A stretch of DNA of 64,000 nucleotides, from contig SEMN01000017.1 of assembly GCA_005408345.1 (NCBI GenBank), forward strand, positions 434,001 through 498,000. The letters are read 5' to 3'. Positions within the stretch are counted from its first letter, which is position 1; each line of letters begins with the position of its first letter. The DNA is from Macquaria australasica. Taxonomy: Eukaryota; Chordata; Actinopteri; Centrarchiformes; Percichthyidae. The notes under the pieces are model-generated. The model was given only the letters and a program-made list of their open reading frames with translations. It was not told the origin of the DNA and did not search any database. Positions 15,301 to 25,649 of this stretch are shown here, in pieces. The translations under genes were made by a program, and so were the position numbers.

Positions 15301-16269
15301 ATCATTTCATTTGATTCTTTAAATGTAAAAGTAACAAAAATGTAGTTATGCTCGGTAGATGTCTGATACTGTACTGTTAAGATTGCCGAAACAGGCCTGC
15401 AAATTAAGTTATATAAGATCATTTTAATTGCACCATACAGTATGCTGCTACATCGGGCAACAGTTTAACCTTTGCGTCTTTTATCCTAGCCACAGTCCTT
15501 AATTCATCACCTGTGTTCACTACTTTACCATCCAATTACCTTTCTGGGCTTTCAATGTGGTAACATCTACTTGAAACTATTGAAATTATTTAAATGTAAA
15601 TATAAAACCTCAGAGCTTAGCTTGCAACAACGGCTGCAACTAACAATTATTTTCTTGATTAATTGTTGAGTCTATAAAATGTTTAAAAATGCATTTACAA
15701 TTTCCCCAAGCCCACGGTGATGTCTTAAATTAGCTTGTTTGTCTGATCAACTATTCAAAACCTAAAGATATTCAATTTACTGTCATATTTGACAAAGCAG
15801 CAAATCCTCACAATTGAGAAGCTGAAACAAGAGAATATTTGGCATTTTTGCTTGAAAAATGACAAACAATCGATTATCCAGGTAGTTGCGGATACATTTT
15901 CTGTCGATCTGCTAATCGATTAATCATTGCAGCTCTACTTGCTACCTACCGTGGAGCGCAGCAATACCACTTCAGCATCACGGGCTGTGGTACGGGTGCA
16001 GGTAGATTTGACGCACCACTCTGGCATCCAGTAGAGCAGCAGGAGGAGGAAGCCCCCTGTACACAGCACCCCGAGGCCCACCAGGGCCAGCCGCCAACGA
16101 CACAGACGGTAGCCCTGCAGCTCCTAAAGGGTGGAAGGAGAAAAGGGGGTGCAGTCTGATAAGTCGGAAAACACGAATTCTGACATTGGCACTGATGTCA
16201 AATGAAAAAGAGGCATACCATCTCCTCCTCTTCCCCTTTGTTGAGGACCTTCAGGTCTTCCTTCTCCAT
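363..16269 (-). CDS. atp13a3: Polyamine-transporting P5B ATPase ATP13A3 (3' part off window)
   Basis: This gene encodes an endosomal P5B-type ATPase; the family exports polyamines from the endosome lumen to the cytosol. Coding exons in transcript order: 16219-16269, 15950-16123, 14280-14513, 13690-13760, 13338-13421, 13033-13102, 11389-11523, 9939-10011, 8950-9081, 8603-8785, 7980-8137, 6842-7030, 6358-6419, 6058-6208, 5690-5809, 5560-5577, 4971-5124, 4077-4197, 3626-3750, 2537-2697, 1000-1128, 775-854, 584-626, 363-472. All junctions are GT–AG and keep frame, giving 942 residues before the last split codon. Visible motifs: N-terminal hydrophobic segment in exon 2; actuator TGES (341-344); M4 PPALP (474-478), diagnostic of P5B; phosphorylation site DKTGT (517-521) split by an intron; KGAPE in the nucleotide domain; TGD (768-770); hinge GDGAND (899-904). 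The start MEKEDLK aligns with the human N-terminus. About the last quarter, with the C-terminal membrane helices, is missing at the window edge. ATP13A2/A4/A5 fit less well by sequence and synteny. Confidence 0.96.
1129..2536 (-). other. atp13a3 intron holding the hAT copy
   Basis: Apart from the hAT element at 1159-1805, this intron shows only short GT-rich tracts (around 2115-2125 and 2440-2450). No exon-like conserved coding was recognised. Confidence 0.6.
1159..1805. mobile_element. hAT-type non-autonomous DNA transposon
   Basis: The element starts CAGGACTTCTCAA and ends TTGAGAACCCCTG, which are imperfect terminal inverted repeats of the CAGGGGTTCTCAA type common in hAT elements. It is flanked by a perfect 8-bp direct repeat GATTAGAG (1151-1158 and 1806-1813), the target-site duplication length of hAT transposases. 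It is 647 bp with no transposase coding, so it is a non-autonomous or internally deleted copy. It sits in the atp13a3 intron between the exons at 1000-1128 and 2537-2697. Confidence 0.88.
5560..5577 (-). other. atp13a3: 18-nt microexon of atp13a3
   Basis: A six-codon exon reads ELYELS and is bounded by TTCTAG and GTAAGT. It joins an exon ending in EQDM to one starting SAYEIG. Human ATP13A3, as I recall it, has MELFELPATYEIG at the same place, so the microexon restores the expected residues. Its 18-nt length is frame-neutral, so skipping would remove six residues from the nucleotide-binding region without a frameshift. Confidence 0.85.
7031..7979 (-). other. atp13a3 intron, no recognisable element
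   Basis: This is a 949-base intron between the exon encoding the third membrane helix and the PPALP/DK exon. I see no repeat, RNA gene or further exon; the open frame at 7240-7500 on the plus strand resembles nothing known to me. Confidence 0.5.
9082..9938 (-). other. atp13a3 intron, no recognisable element
   Basis: This intron lies between the exons ending RANN and starting EIEET. It is A/T-rich with CA-rich patches near 9590-9690. No repeat boundaries or coding were recognised. Confidence 0.5.
11133..11230 (+). repeat. Teleost dispersed repeat fragment (AAGATAAGAT-type head)
   Basis: The segment starts with a run like AAGATAAGATGAGATAG, then ACTTTAATTATTC and a GAAATTGTTGTG core. This resembles a repeat head seen widely in teleost genomes (AAGATAAGAT...CTTTATT, then GAAATTG). 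A second, shorter match to the head occurs near 20297-20325. Family name and borders are not certain. It lies in the atp13a3 intron 10012-11388, which shows nothing else notable. Confidence 0.45.
12335..12630 (+). repeat. Dispersed A/T-rich repeat family, copy A
   Basis: The copy begins AGGGCTGCAACTAAC and runs through A/T-rich arms to a core that includes GTCCAAAACCCAAAG and TTTACTGTCATA, then GAGAAGCTGG, and ends in a degraded GATTATCAAAAT arm. The same ordered landmarks recur at 15630, 25277, 53197 and, inverted, 28491, so this is a family rather than chance. It is MITE-like: about 300 bp, no coding, AT-rich ends. It lies in the atp13a3 intron 11524-13032; the rest of that intron is unremarkable. 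Confidence 0.75.
13172..13194. repeat. (TA)n microsatellite
   Basis: A pure TA dinucleotide run of about 23 bases, just after a short CACACA tract, in the atp13a3 intron 13103-13337. Confidence 0.9.
14514..15949 (-). other. atp13a3 intron with CCTAA-rich patch and repeat copy B
   Basis: The intron holds a degenerate telomere-like patch near 14753-14785 (CTAATCCTAACACTAACC and similar), a CACA tract near 15000 and repeat copy B at its promoter-distal end. No exon-like coding was recognised. Confidence 0.5.
15630..15936 (+). repeat. Dispersed A/T-rich repeat family, copy B
   Basis: This is the best-preserved copy. It begins CGGCTGCAACTAACAATTAT and ends GCTAATCGATTAATCATTGC followed by AGCTCT. 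The internal landmarks TCTATAAAATG, CAAAACCTAAAGATATTCA, TTTACTGTCATA and GAGAAGCTG occur in family order. It lies immediately next to the splice donor of atp13a3 coding exon 2 (15950-16123), 14 bases away. Confidence 0.8.
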
Positions 16270-16924
16270 GCTGCAGAACAGTTTGCCAAGCCCCTCCCTT
16301 AGTCACTGCAAACACAACAGGCAAAATGTCAGGGTGAACACTGTAGAAACACATTTCAGCTCCAGAACAGCCTATCAGAGCAGTGCCATCAACACCAAAG
16401 GGTAAGACACCCTAGGTGGGGTCACAAGATGCTTTCTAAGAATATGATGCAAAAGAGCATTGTATGGAAAATGCTGTGTATTTGTCAAACACATTTCTCA
16501 CATTTTTCTTAGCTTCCTCTATTATATAATGATGCAAAATAACCTGAAAATGGAAAAATCCAGATCATCAGTCACTGTTTTAATTTCATACAGTTAAATC
16601 TGTGTTTCTTTTGTTGCAAAATCAGGCATACAATACACATAACTTCATAGTTGGGGATTATAAACTGAAAGGATTGGGAACCATTACTGTGCAGCCAATT
16701 ACCATTTAATCTGGTATCAAAACCTAGTGGTACAGTGGTGCTGCAGAGCCAAAGGGGTGACTTGGGTGGCACTGGTAACCCTGGAAAATCGGATTAGCCA
16801 GCCTTGCTCCCACCCGAACTACATCACTGGCTATTTAGGTAACACTAACACACTGAAATGATCTGAAGTGTAAGACTGCATTAATTCAAGTAGAAAGTGC
16901 TCAAGAGCGTGACAGGTGATTTTT

Positions 16925-19900
16925 TCCCCCACCTCGATCTGACCAAAGTGCTGTACAATCAAAGTAGCAAAAACCCATAAAACACAATAAAAACATAAGT
17001 ACAAAAGACAATAAAATAAAAAAAATTAAAAATTAAAAGAGCAACTCTCATACTAAATTAAAAGCCAGGGAATAAAAATGTGTTTTGAGACGAGATTTAA
17101 AAAACAGGCAATGTAGGGGCCAGCCTGACATGCAGAGGCAACTCGTTCCAAAGTTTGGGGGCTACAACTGTAAAAGCCCGATCTCCCCTGTGCTTCAACC
17201 TTGATCTTGGCACAACCAGAAGGAGTTGGTCAGCGGACCTGAGTGACCTTGATGGGACATGTGGGTGCAGAAGGTCAGAGAGATAGGTTGGAGCTAGCCC
17301 ATTTAATGATTTATAGGCAAACAATAAAATCTTAAAATCAAGTGAAGGGAGGCCAGTACAGGGGAAATGTGCTCTCGTTTGCGTGTTCCTGTTAAAAGAC
17401 GAGCTGCAGCATTCTGGACCAACTGCAAGCGTGATAGGGAGGCCTGGCTAACACCAACATAAAGTGCAATTTTTTACAGTGGGTTTAACGTATGGTTCCA
17501 GAGAACACAGGTCCATATGAGGGGCGTCACAGGCACCACTGGGTCCAAGTATCAAGACTTCAGTTTTAGTCTCATTGAAGTTTAAAAAGTTCATGGCCAT
17601 CCAGGCTTTGATGTCCTTGAGACAGTCCAACAATGATTTTAAAGAATTTGAATCGGAATCAATCTTTTCTGAGAACGGACCCTAAGGGGAGCATGTAAAG
17701 AGAAAATAGGATCGGCCCAAGAATAGAACCCTGAGGGACTCCACAAGGAAGAGGTTTTGAGGAGGGCACAGAGTCACAAAGGCTGACAGAAAAACTTCTG
17801 TCAGACAAGTAAGACCTGAACCACTCCAGAGCAATACCTTTAATGCCGACACAATGCTCAAGGCGAGAGATGAGGATACTATGGTCTACTGTGTCGAATG
17901 CAGCTGTGAGATCTAAAAGCATAAGAATGGCAGAATCCCCAGTCAGTAGCTAATAAAAGATCATTAAAAACTTTTAAAAGTGCAGATTCAGTGCTATGAA
18001 GGGCTTTAAAACCAGACTGGAACACCTCAAGAATGCCATGTATGTCTAAAAAAGATTGCAATTGTATAAGTACAACTTTTTCCAAAACTTTTGAAAGAAA
18101 TGGGAGTTTGGAAATTGGTCTGTAATTGGAGAATACTGAGGTGTCCAGATTGGATTTTTTGATCAGTGGTTGCACTACTGCATGTTTAAAAGTAGCTGGA
18201 ACAACACCTGAGGCAAGACTGCTGTTCATAATTATTTGGATGCTTGGTCCAACAGTTTCAAAAATGTCTTTAAAAAGTCGAGAGGGGACAACATCTGTGG
18301 GGCAAGCTAAAGGTTTCATATGACCAATAATGTCCTTTTGAAGAGACAGAGACACAGGCTCAAACTGGTTAAAAACAGCCGAGCAAGTGACAGTGACGGA
18401 CGGGTCATAAGAAGGAGGTGCGATATGTTCTCTAATGTTCACAATCTTGTTAGCAAAAAAATGGAGAAATTTTTCACAGGTTTCAAAGGAAACATCAAGA
18501 CAACAGATTGGGGGGTAATGAGAATGGCATTAATGGTGCTAAAAAGAACATAAGGTTTGTGACAGTTATTTAAAATAATATCAGAAAAATATTTCGTTTT
18601 TTCAGTTTTGACACTTTTCTGATATCTGCACCAGCTGTCCTTTAAAATGTCAAGAAACACTTGCAACTTGTCCTTTTTCCACCTTCGTTCAGCTCTCCTG
18701 CATTCTCGTCTGACAGCACGAGTAGTGTCATTCAACCATGGCTCAGATTTAGTTTTGTAAGGCATGATTTGAAATGGAGCAACAATATCCAGGATGTTTT
18801 GGCAGGTGGAATAAAATAGTGAGGTCAACTCCTCAGTGTTAAAACAAAGGGGAGATCGTGAGTGAGTCCCAACATTATTAAAAGCAGCGGAGAAATGTAC
18901 AGCAGTGGAAGGGTTAATCATACGACGACAACGAGCAGGAGCACAAGGTTTAGTGATATGACAGGAAGAGAGATCTCAAATAAGACAGGCATGTGGTTGG
19001 AGAAAACTGCATCACATACTTCAATGTTAAAAATGGGTAAACCACATGATAAAACAAGATCTAGTGTGTGCCCATGCTCTTGTGTTTGACCTGTCACAGA
19101 CTGAACAAGATTAAAAGAGTCAATAAGATTTAAAAAGTCTTTAACCAGCAGCTTAGTGGGACAGCAGACATGGATATTAAAATCTCCGACGATTAAAACC
19201 CTGTCGTATTTTGGCATAATTCCAGCCAAGAAATCAGAAAAGTCATTGATAAAGTGCTTGTTATATTTAGGTGGTCGGTATATCACGGCACACAGTACCG
19301 GCTGAGATCGATCCAACTCGAACATATTCAGTTCAAAGCTGGAGTAGAAATCTGATGACAGCTGCCTACAGTTAAAACTTTTCTTAAAAACAGTGGCTAC
19401 TCCTCCTCCACGTCGAGTAGTCCTCGGGGAGTTAAAATATGTACAATCAAGAGATAAAACCTCTGAAAATGAGCTTGACTCACCGACACTCAGGTTTCAG
19501 TCACACACAGGAAATCCAGTCCACGGGAAGTGAAGAAGTCATTTAGAATGAATGTCTTATTTGCTAGTGATCTAGCATTAACCAGGGCTATCCTGGTTGA
19601 AGCCGGGCCATTTGCCGTCCGGGGTGCCCGACCCACAGGCCGAAGGCTTCCGGGGTTTACCCCACCTCTGCGGAGACGAAGGCGGGGGGTCTGGATCTCC
19701 TCAACCAGGCCGACAACAGGTACCAGCCAGGTGTATACAGCGCCAGCGAACAAAATGGCTATGATCCGATCCATATTCAGCCATAAAACCACGGGGATTA
19801 GTCCCAGGAGAGAGCGCCTTTTTCAGGAGAGAGCATTTTCACCAACAGACCGCTGCATTTACCCCGCCGTCTGTGAGGCCTCCTCCGGGGTAGTGGAGCC

Positions 19901-20046
19901 ATAGCATGGCGGAGGTGAGCAGGTATTCCCGACAGGATCGGGGGAAGATAAGTTTTCTGTCCACCCAGGTCATACTTAACAAGTTTTTCGGGAGCAGGCC
20001 TTATATTAAAGAGTGCTTGGCGATCATAAACCAGTAGAGTCAGCAT
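16925..20046 (-). mobile_element. Degenerate L2-like LINE retrotransposon
   Basis: Broken frames on the minus strand read in order: an N-terminal segment (19798-20046); an endonuclease start VNARSLANKT...CVTET (19490-19792); endonuclease continuing with VLIVGDFNIHV (18918-19325); a linker (18439-18921); reverse transcriptase with SNYRPISKLPFLSKVLEK (17879-18442); LLDLTAAFDTVDH and GVPQGSILGPILF (17659-17922); and the tail LNGLAPTYLSDLLHP (17097-17324). The 3' end near 16925 carries the AGCACTTTGGTCAG-type tail typical of fish L2 elements. It has several frameshifts and lacks the YADD catalytic box, so it is inactive. It lies in atp13a3 intron 1 in the same orientation as the gene. The 5' end may be truncated. 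Confidence 0.88.
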
Positions 20047-20718
20047 CTTTTATGACAAATAACAGAAGTAACACAAGCATAAACAGAGCTGGCAGACGGC
20101 AGGCCACACACACTGGCACCATCATGTCATAGTAATTTTGTAGCATCTGGCATAGTACATAGTGGCTAAATTGTGATGGATGAACAAAGGGTTTATTTGA
20201 ACTGGGTCCTTTGGGAGCTCTGGGCATCTTAGATTTTGGGGCGCTATGAAGGCATGATGTCCTGGCAAAGGAGGTGCCTTGATTGTGCAGGTAAGTAAGA
20301 TAAGATAAAACTTTATTTATTATATAAAATTTCAAAATTGTTGAAGTGGCATATAGTGGGCTATAAGGATAGTGAGTGGTGCAATGGAGAGGCAGAAGAT
20401 GTAGAAGACACTGACAGACTTGGAAACAAATTATGTGTAAGATTAAAACAACAATTCCCAAACTTCACAGACTAATTTGATACGCTACAGTGGTGTCACC
20501 ATTCAATGTATTTTCAATACAGCTGTGGCGACCTGTTGCCTCCTCAGCAGTGTTCTTATAATGCACCTCACTGTTTGGTTGACAGGTTGGTCATCAGTGC
20601 CTTCTGGTGCACGGTGTTCCCAGCCTGTAAAATCCAGGCTCTGATACTCAGACACTCTCTCTCTCTCTCTCTCCCTGCAGGCACTCCTCAGGTCAGTTCC
20701 CTTTTTTGTATTTTATGC

Positions 20719-21027
20719 TGTGGTGGTGGGGCGTGGTTGGAGCTTGGCTGCAGAGAGGGAGAAGTGGAGGAGTGGCTCAGGAGCTCAGGGCAGGTAGCCC
20801 GGGGAGACGCAGGTGCAGCGCATCAAGTGATTATCTCTGTGCTTATATCAGTAGCGGCAGCCCTGAGGTGGAGGAGGGAGGACTGTGACGACGACACCGA
20901 GCAGGGGAGCCACGGCAGCCGGAGAGAGAACACGAACAGTTATTAATAAAGGAACCAGAACGGTTCGTACACGCAGATTGTGTGTGCGTCTCTGTTGACG
21001 GGCCCGGGGTAGTGGGAGCACGCTACA
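20719..21027 (+). mobile_element. Solo LTR of an LTR retrotransposon
   Basis: The segment begins TGTGGTGGTGG and ends GCTACA, so it has TG...CA termini. It is bounded on both sides by the 5-bp direct repeat TATGC (20714-20718 and 21028-21032), which fits an LTR-element target-site duplication. It is 309 bp and GC-rich, with a polyadenylation signal AATAAA at 20945-20950 and a GTGCTTATAT promoter-like stretch upstream of it. No internal retrotransposon coding or second LTR is present, so it looks like a product of LTR–LTR recombination. It is antisense to atp13a3 within intron 1. Confidence 0.8.
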
Positions 21028-21895
21028 TATGCATTTTACAACATTCTCACCCCCCATGCACACCCTTCACTACTGATGTACACATCCCATGCATTTTGAT
21101 ACTTTGTTATGTATATAATTCAGTTACTTTTCTTAAATAAATGTCTTTCTCTAATCTTTGAAACTCCCCACATTGTCATGGCCTTAAGAGCCAGGTTGTG
21201 ACAACAGCAAAGATAAAGGACTGTCTAAGCAGGTGCCTTACAATTCCAAAATCAATGTATTTGACAACTTCAGAAAAAATACAATAATTTAAGTTTTGCC
21301 AAGAGTTGTTTCTCAGCAGCATACAGTATATAACACAAATCACAGGTAGTTTTATAGTAAACAGGTGAATGACACTGCAATGCATCTAACCAATCACTCT
21401 CAAGGCCTTAGGCATGAGATTTCAAATGTTTTCAGTGTTGCCTATATTACCACATACAAAAAAGGTTTCATGCTCTGAGGAAATGTTCAACAACACATGG
21501 ACTTTCGTGAGGAACAGGGTTAGCAGGGATCAAAATGTTTTTGTCAACTCTGGTAAAACCTTTTTAACCCAATATGAACTCATCAACTCTCTGTGGGGAA
21601 AGAGCTATAACGAAGGAAGATACTACCGTCTGCGGGTACAAAGTGCAGGAAAGCTAACAGAGGTCAGTAGTTCACTGCAGCACATGGGACACACTATATC
21701 TGCAAGAATGCACAGCACTTCCCAGACAGCTGCTTGACCCCAGAACACCTGAGATTATCTCTTAAGAGTATCATCACACCCACACAGACCAACTGAGTCA
21801 TCAGATATGTGTGTTACCCAATATCAAGCACGTCCCTCTTTCCTCCTCTCAGTTGTCCCTAAGGACCAGCCAGCTGCCAAGGAAGGCCCGCTGTC

Positions 21896-21898
<3 letters not shown>

Positions 21899-21941
<43 letters not shown>
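21899..21941. repeat. (GT)n microsatellite
   Basis: A pure GT run of about 43 bases in atp13a3 intron 1. Confidence 0.95.
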
Positions 21942-21943
<2 letters not shown>

Positions 21944-24900
21944 TGAGAATTCTGCATTGGTATTGACAGAGAGGAGGGCCATCTAGGTCAAAAGATGAAC
22001 AGGCCCTTGGAAATCCAGTTAGGCTGCAGACAATCTGTCTATGTGGCTAAAAGCAGAATCAAGCTCCAGCAGGTTACTTTGCCATTTTGTTGCTCATCAT
22101 TATATTGAGTTACAGAGACAAAGAGTGAGAAACAGTGAACACAGCTAAATGTGTGTGGAGTCAAACTGGGTAAGTAGTATGACAGAGAGGTTAATTAGGA
22201 CACTGGCTTCAAGGTCAGGAGTTGGTAATCAATTAGTCAATCAGGTACACTGGGGATTTCACTGGGGCCTCTGTTGGAACTGGTAACAGACATGCCTTTG
22301 GCTTACATCAAATGTAGAGGGGCACAAAACAGAAAGAGTACACACACACAAACAGAAAATTTACAAAAACCATATGAAGTGACACAAACACAGGGGCGGC
22401 AGCATTGGCATGGTTTGTCAGGGTACGGTGCCCATAGGGCCACCCTGATACTGCCCCACACTACCCTACAACGCCTACTGATCATGATCACTGTCCCCCA
22501 CACTCCGATATTATCTGCAAGCTGCACCCGGGTGGACTTTCTCTCTGGCATACAGCGGGATATTTTGCTTAGGACCAAGCCCTTCCTAGTATTTTACAAT
22601 AGCAGCCCCCTGGCCAGCACTAGGCAGTGGGTGCAGTACAACAAGAACATTCCCTCCCAAATCTCTGCTATGAGTGGAAATGCCGACACCAGTGCATCAT
22701 GGACACTCTTTTACAAGACTGCTGTCCTGGTATGGTGACTCACAGATAACACACCAATGAAAACAGCACCCAAAAATATCAAGCCTTTGTGGTTACTGTA
22801 ACCAAAGATTGTTACATAGGCTGTTATGTTGGAAACATCTGTATAGATAACAAAGGGCTGTAACCTCAGAAAACATACAGGGTTCCGTGATTATAGGCTC
22901 CAAACAGACAAGAGGCCAAAGTTAAAACTTGGTGGCTGAGTATCCAGCCATGTTAACCCTGTTTATGGCTCAAGTACCAATATGTTACATGTTAACTCAG
23001 GCTGGAGACAAGTTAAGTTATACTTTCATTTTGGTGACCTTATGCAAGCGCAGGGATGGGGAACTGTCGCAAAATCAATGTGTATTAGAAATATTACGAA
23101 ACAATGTGAACATAGTGTACATCAGAGTGAGAATAAAAGAAAGAACTGAACACAAAACAATCCAAGTAAGCCCTCGTCCCATAAATAGACAACCTGTGTT
23201 AAGTTCCAGGCTCTACCAAAGCTACTTCACATAGTAAGTCAGTATATTTGCAGTGCAATCAGCTGCAGGGGATTTACAACCTGGGTGTCTGGCCGCTTTC
23301 AGGTGGATTTTTGTTAATGATGAATATGGTGATCTGTCTACATAGGACATTAAAAAACTAAGAAAAGTGGCAGATTAATACAATGTCCTTGAGCACTTTT
23401 GGGTAAAAAAAGATAATTGGCTCAAACTCAGTCAGAGACTTAGAGATTGGAGAAGCTTCTACGCAATTTCATGAATGTCCCACTGGGTCATGTTGAAGCT
23501 GTTGCGTATGCACACTTCAACAATGCGTGTAATTCAGTCAGTAAGGAACATTCTCTAGTTGGTTGGTGTGCTCCTACCTTGAGAGCCAGGGACACGATGC
23601 CCCAGGCGGTCCTCCTCCCCGCAATTAGCTTGCTCTCTCACCACACCAACCTGGAACCCTGGACACACACACACACACAAACACAATTACAATCACAGCT
23701 TTCCAAAATTTCAGGTATTTCCACTAAACTATGATAAACTGGAGGTTAACTGGGACCAGGACTTTCACAAAACAGTAACATATCATCCCAATGGGAAAAA
23801 CAAGAATGGTTAATGTGTATTGAGCTGCAGCAGAAGAATTTGTCAAACCTACCAGGTGATCTAAAAGCACATGCCAAGGTGTTCAATGGTGTACATTTTT
23901 AGACAGCATATACTCATGTACTATATGTACTTAGCAAGTACTGGATAGGAGTCGGACCCTCTTAACTATGGATTCAGCAAGATGATGTGCTTTAGACTTC
24001 CTCTGGAAGACCAATGACTGACGAAAATGTGTTCAATTTAACTGACCCCGAGCAACCAAATGTGGACCACTGACGATGATTTCATGTGGTTTTTAAATGA
24101 TGTTAAAAAGTTGAGAAATTAAATGGAAATGGGTGAACTTTAGTTTGAAGTAAACAAGTCCATAAACTATCAGCATCAAGGAATACCCCACAAGAGAGTA
24201 CCTACACTAAGACCATGTCCACACTAACGCAGATTTTAGGACAGAATATCATGGACTAGACACACTGGAGGGTAAGTGAAATGTTTTCCCATCATCTCAA
24301 GTTCGGATTTACGTCTTCCTGTTCCCACAAGCTCCGGTGGACTTCTGTTGTTGCTAATCCTGTCCCATGCTGTGCTGACCCTGGTCAATTTACACTTCAT
24401 CATTCCCAGTAATTACTTCCCACGGTGACTAAAGAACCTGGGTACTGTAGGTGTCAACATGATAAGCAATGCCTTGAGCAAATAATCATGACCTCAGGGT
24501 GAAATATCTGCAGTATATTAAAGAACAGTCAGGTGACTCCTCCTGACTCCCATCCACTCACGAGGCTTGGTGTTCCTGTCCAGTCCCAATGACATAATAT
24601 AATAAATCTCTCACCCCTTTTTCTCACTAGAAACAGTAGCGAAAACAACAACAGAGTTGTGCCTCCTGTTGTGAATACGAGGATGACAGGAGAAACCAGT
24701 GTTTTTACTGGAGAATAGAGGACCCTGGTAGGGCCTCTAAGAGTCACCATGACTTCAGAGATATTTATAGATTCCTCCAGCCCAGCCTAAAGCCACATTG
24801 TTGTCTCTCATTTGATTAGTCTGCTATTGTATTAATAAGCAAAGCTGGCTTGGGAAAAAAACACACGAGGCAGCTGTTGATCTTTTTTCAAAATACAAGA

Positions 24901-25276
24901 TTAAACATGACAGTCATCAGGGTTCCTGGAAAAAAACTAAGATGTCAGAAGAAAAAAATTCCCCAGAGTATGCGTATCAAACCACAATAGAGGTAGAAAC
25001 ATGAACAGCTATCCGAGCCCAAAAGTAGATCTGGTTCTATGATGAAGTACAGCTTTTACACAGCCCAGTGGCACATGTATTATGTGAGGTGATTATCTCT
25101 AGACACAATCAATTATTCATGTATTTGACTGTGCTGTGAGCTCTCCGACTCTCCAATTCATCAACTGCTTTCAATCTATTAATAATCAGCAATACGTTCA
25201 TTAACGTTAGCAAAGGCACCTTTAACAAACATTCAGATGCCATACAAAGAAGCAATGTTTGTACAACTATGGGACT

Positions 25277-25594
25277 AGGGCTTCAACTAAAAAATATTTT
25301 CTGCACTGTTAAATCTGCTACTTATTTTTTCTCAATCAATACATCATTTGGTCTATAAAAATGGTTAGAAAACACTGAAAAATGCCCATCACAATATCTT
25401 AAAAACCCAAGGTGTTGTCTCCAAACTGCTTGTTTTGTCCAAAACCCAAAGAGATTTAGTTTACTGTCACATAAGACGAAGAAAAGCAGCAATTGCTCTC
25501 ATTTGAGAAGCTGGATCCAGAAAATGTTCGGCAACTTTACTTGAAAATAACAAACAATTAATAGATTATCATTTTCTGTCGATTAAACAACTTT
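25277..25594 (+). repeat. Dispersed A/T-rich repeat family, copy C
   Basis: It begins AGGGCTTCAACTAAA and carries TTTGGTCTATAAAAATGG, then AACCCAAGGTGTTGTC, then CAAAACCCAAAGAGATT, TTTACTGTCACATAAGAC and GAGAAGCTGG, ending with TTTTCTGTCGATTAAAC. Order and landmarks match copies A, B and D. A perfect inverted repeat starts at its right end. Confidence 0.78.
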
Positions 25595-25649
25595 AAATTA
25601 AGTCCCACATAGAGCTGAAACATTTTCAGCTCTATGTGGGACTTAATTT
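25595..25649. repeat. Perfect 26-bp inverted repeat with 3-nt loop
   Basis: The left arm 25595-25620 (AAATTAAGTCCC...GCTGAAA) is the exact reverse complement of the right arm 25624-25649 (TTTCAGC...GGGACTTAATTT), separated by CAT. Transcribed from either strand it would fold into an uninterrupted 26-bp stem. It abuts the right end of repeat copy C. Perfect pairing suggests a recent event such as fold-back template switching, or selection on a hairpin. Confidence 0.95.

Noticed and set aside
22274..22738. 154-codon plus-strand frame in atp13a3 intron 1
   Set aside because: The translation shows no known domain or transposon motif; probably chance, or a very old unrecognised repeat.
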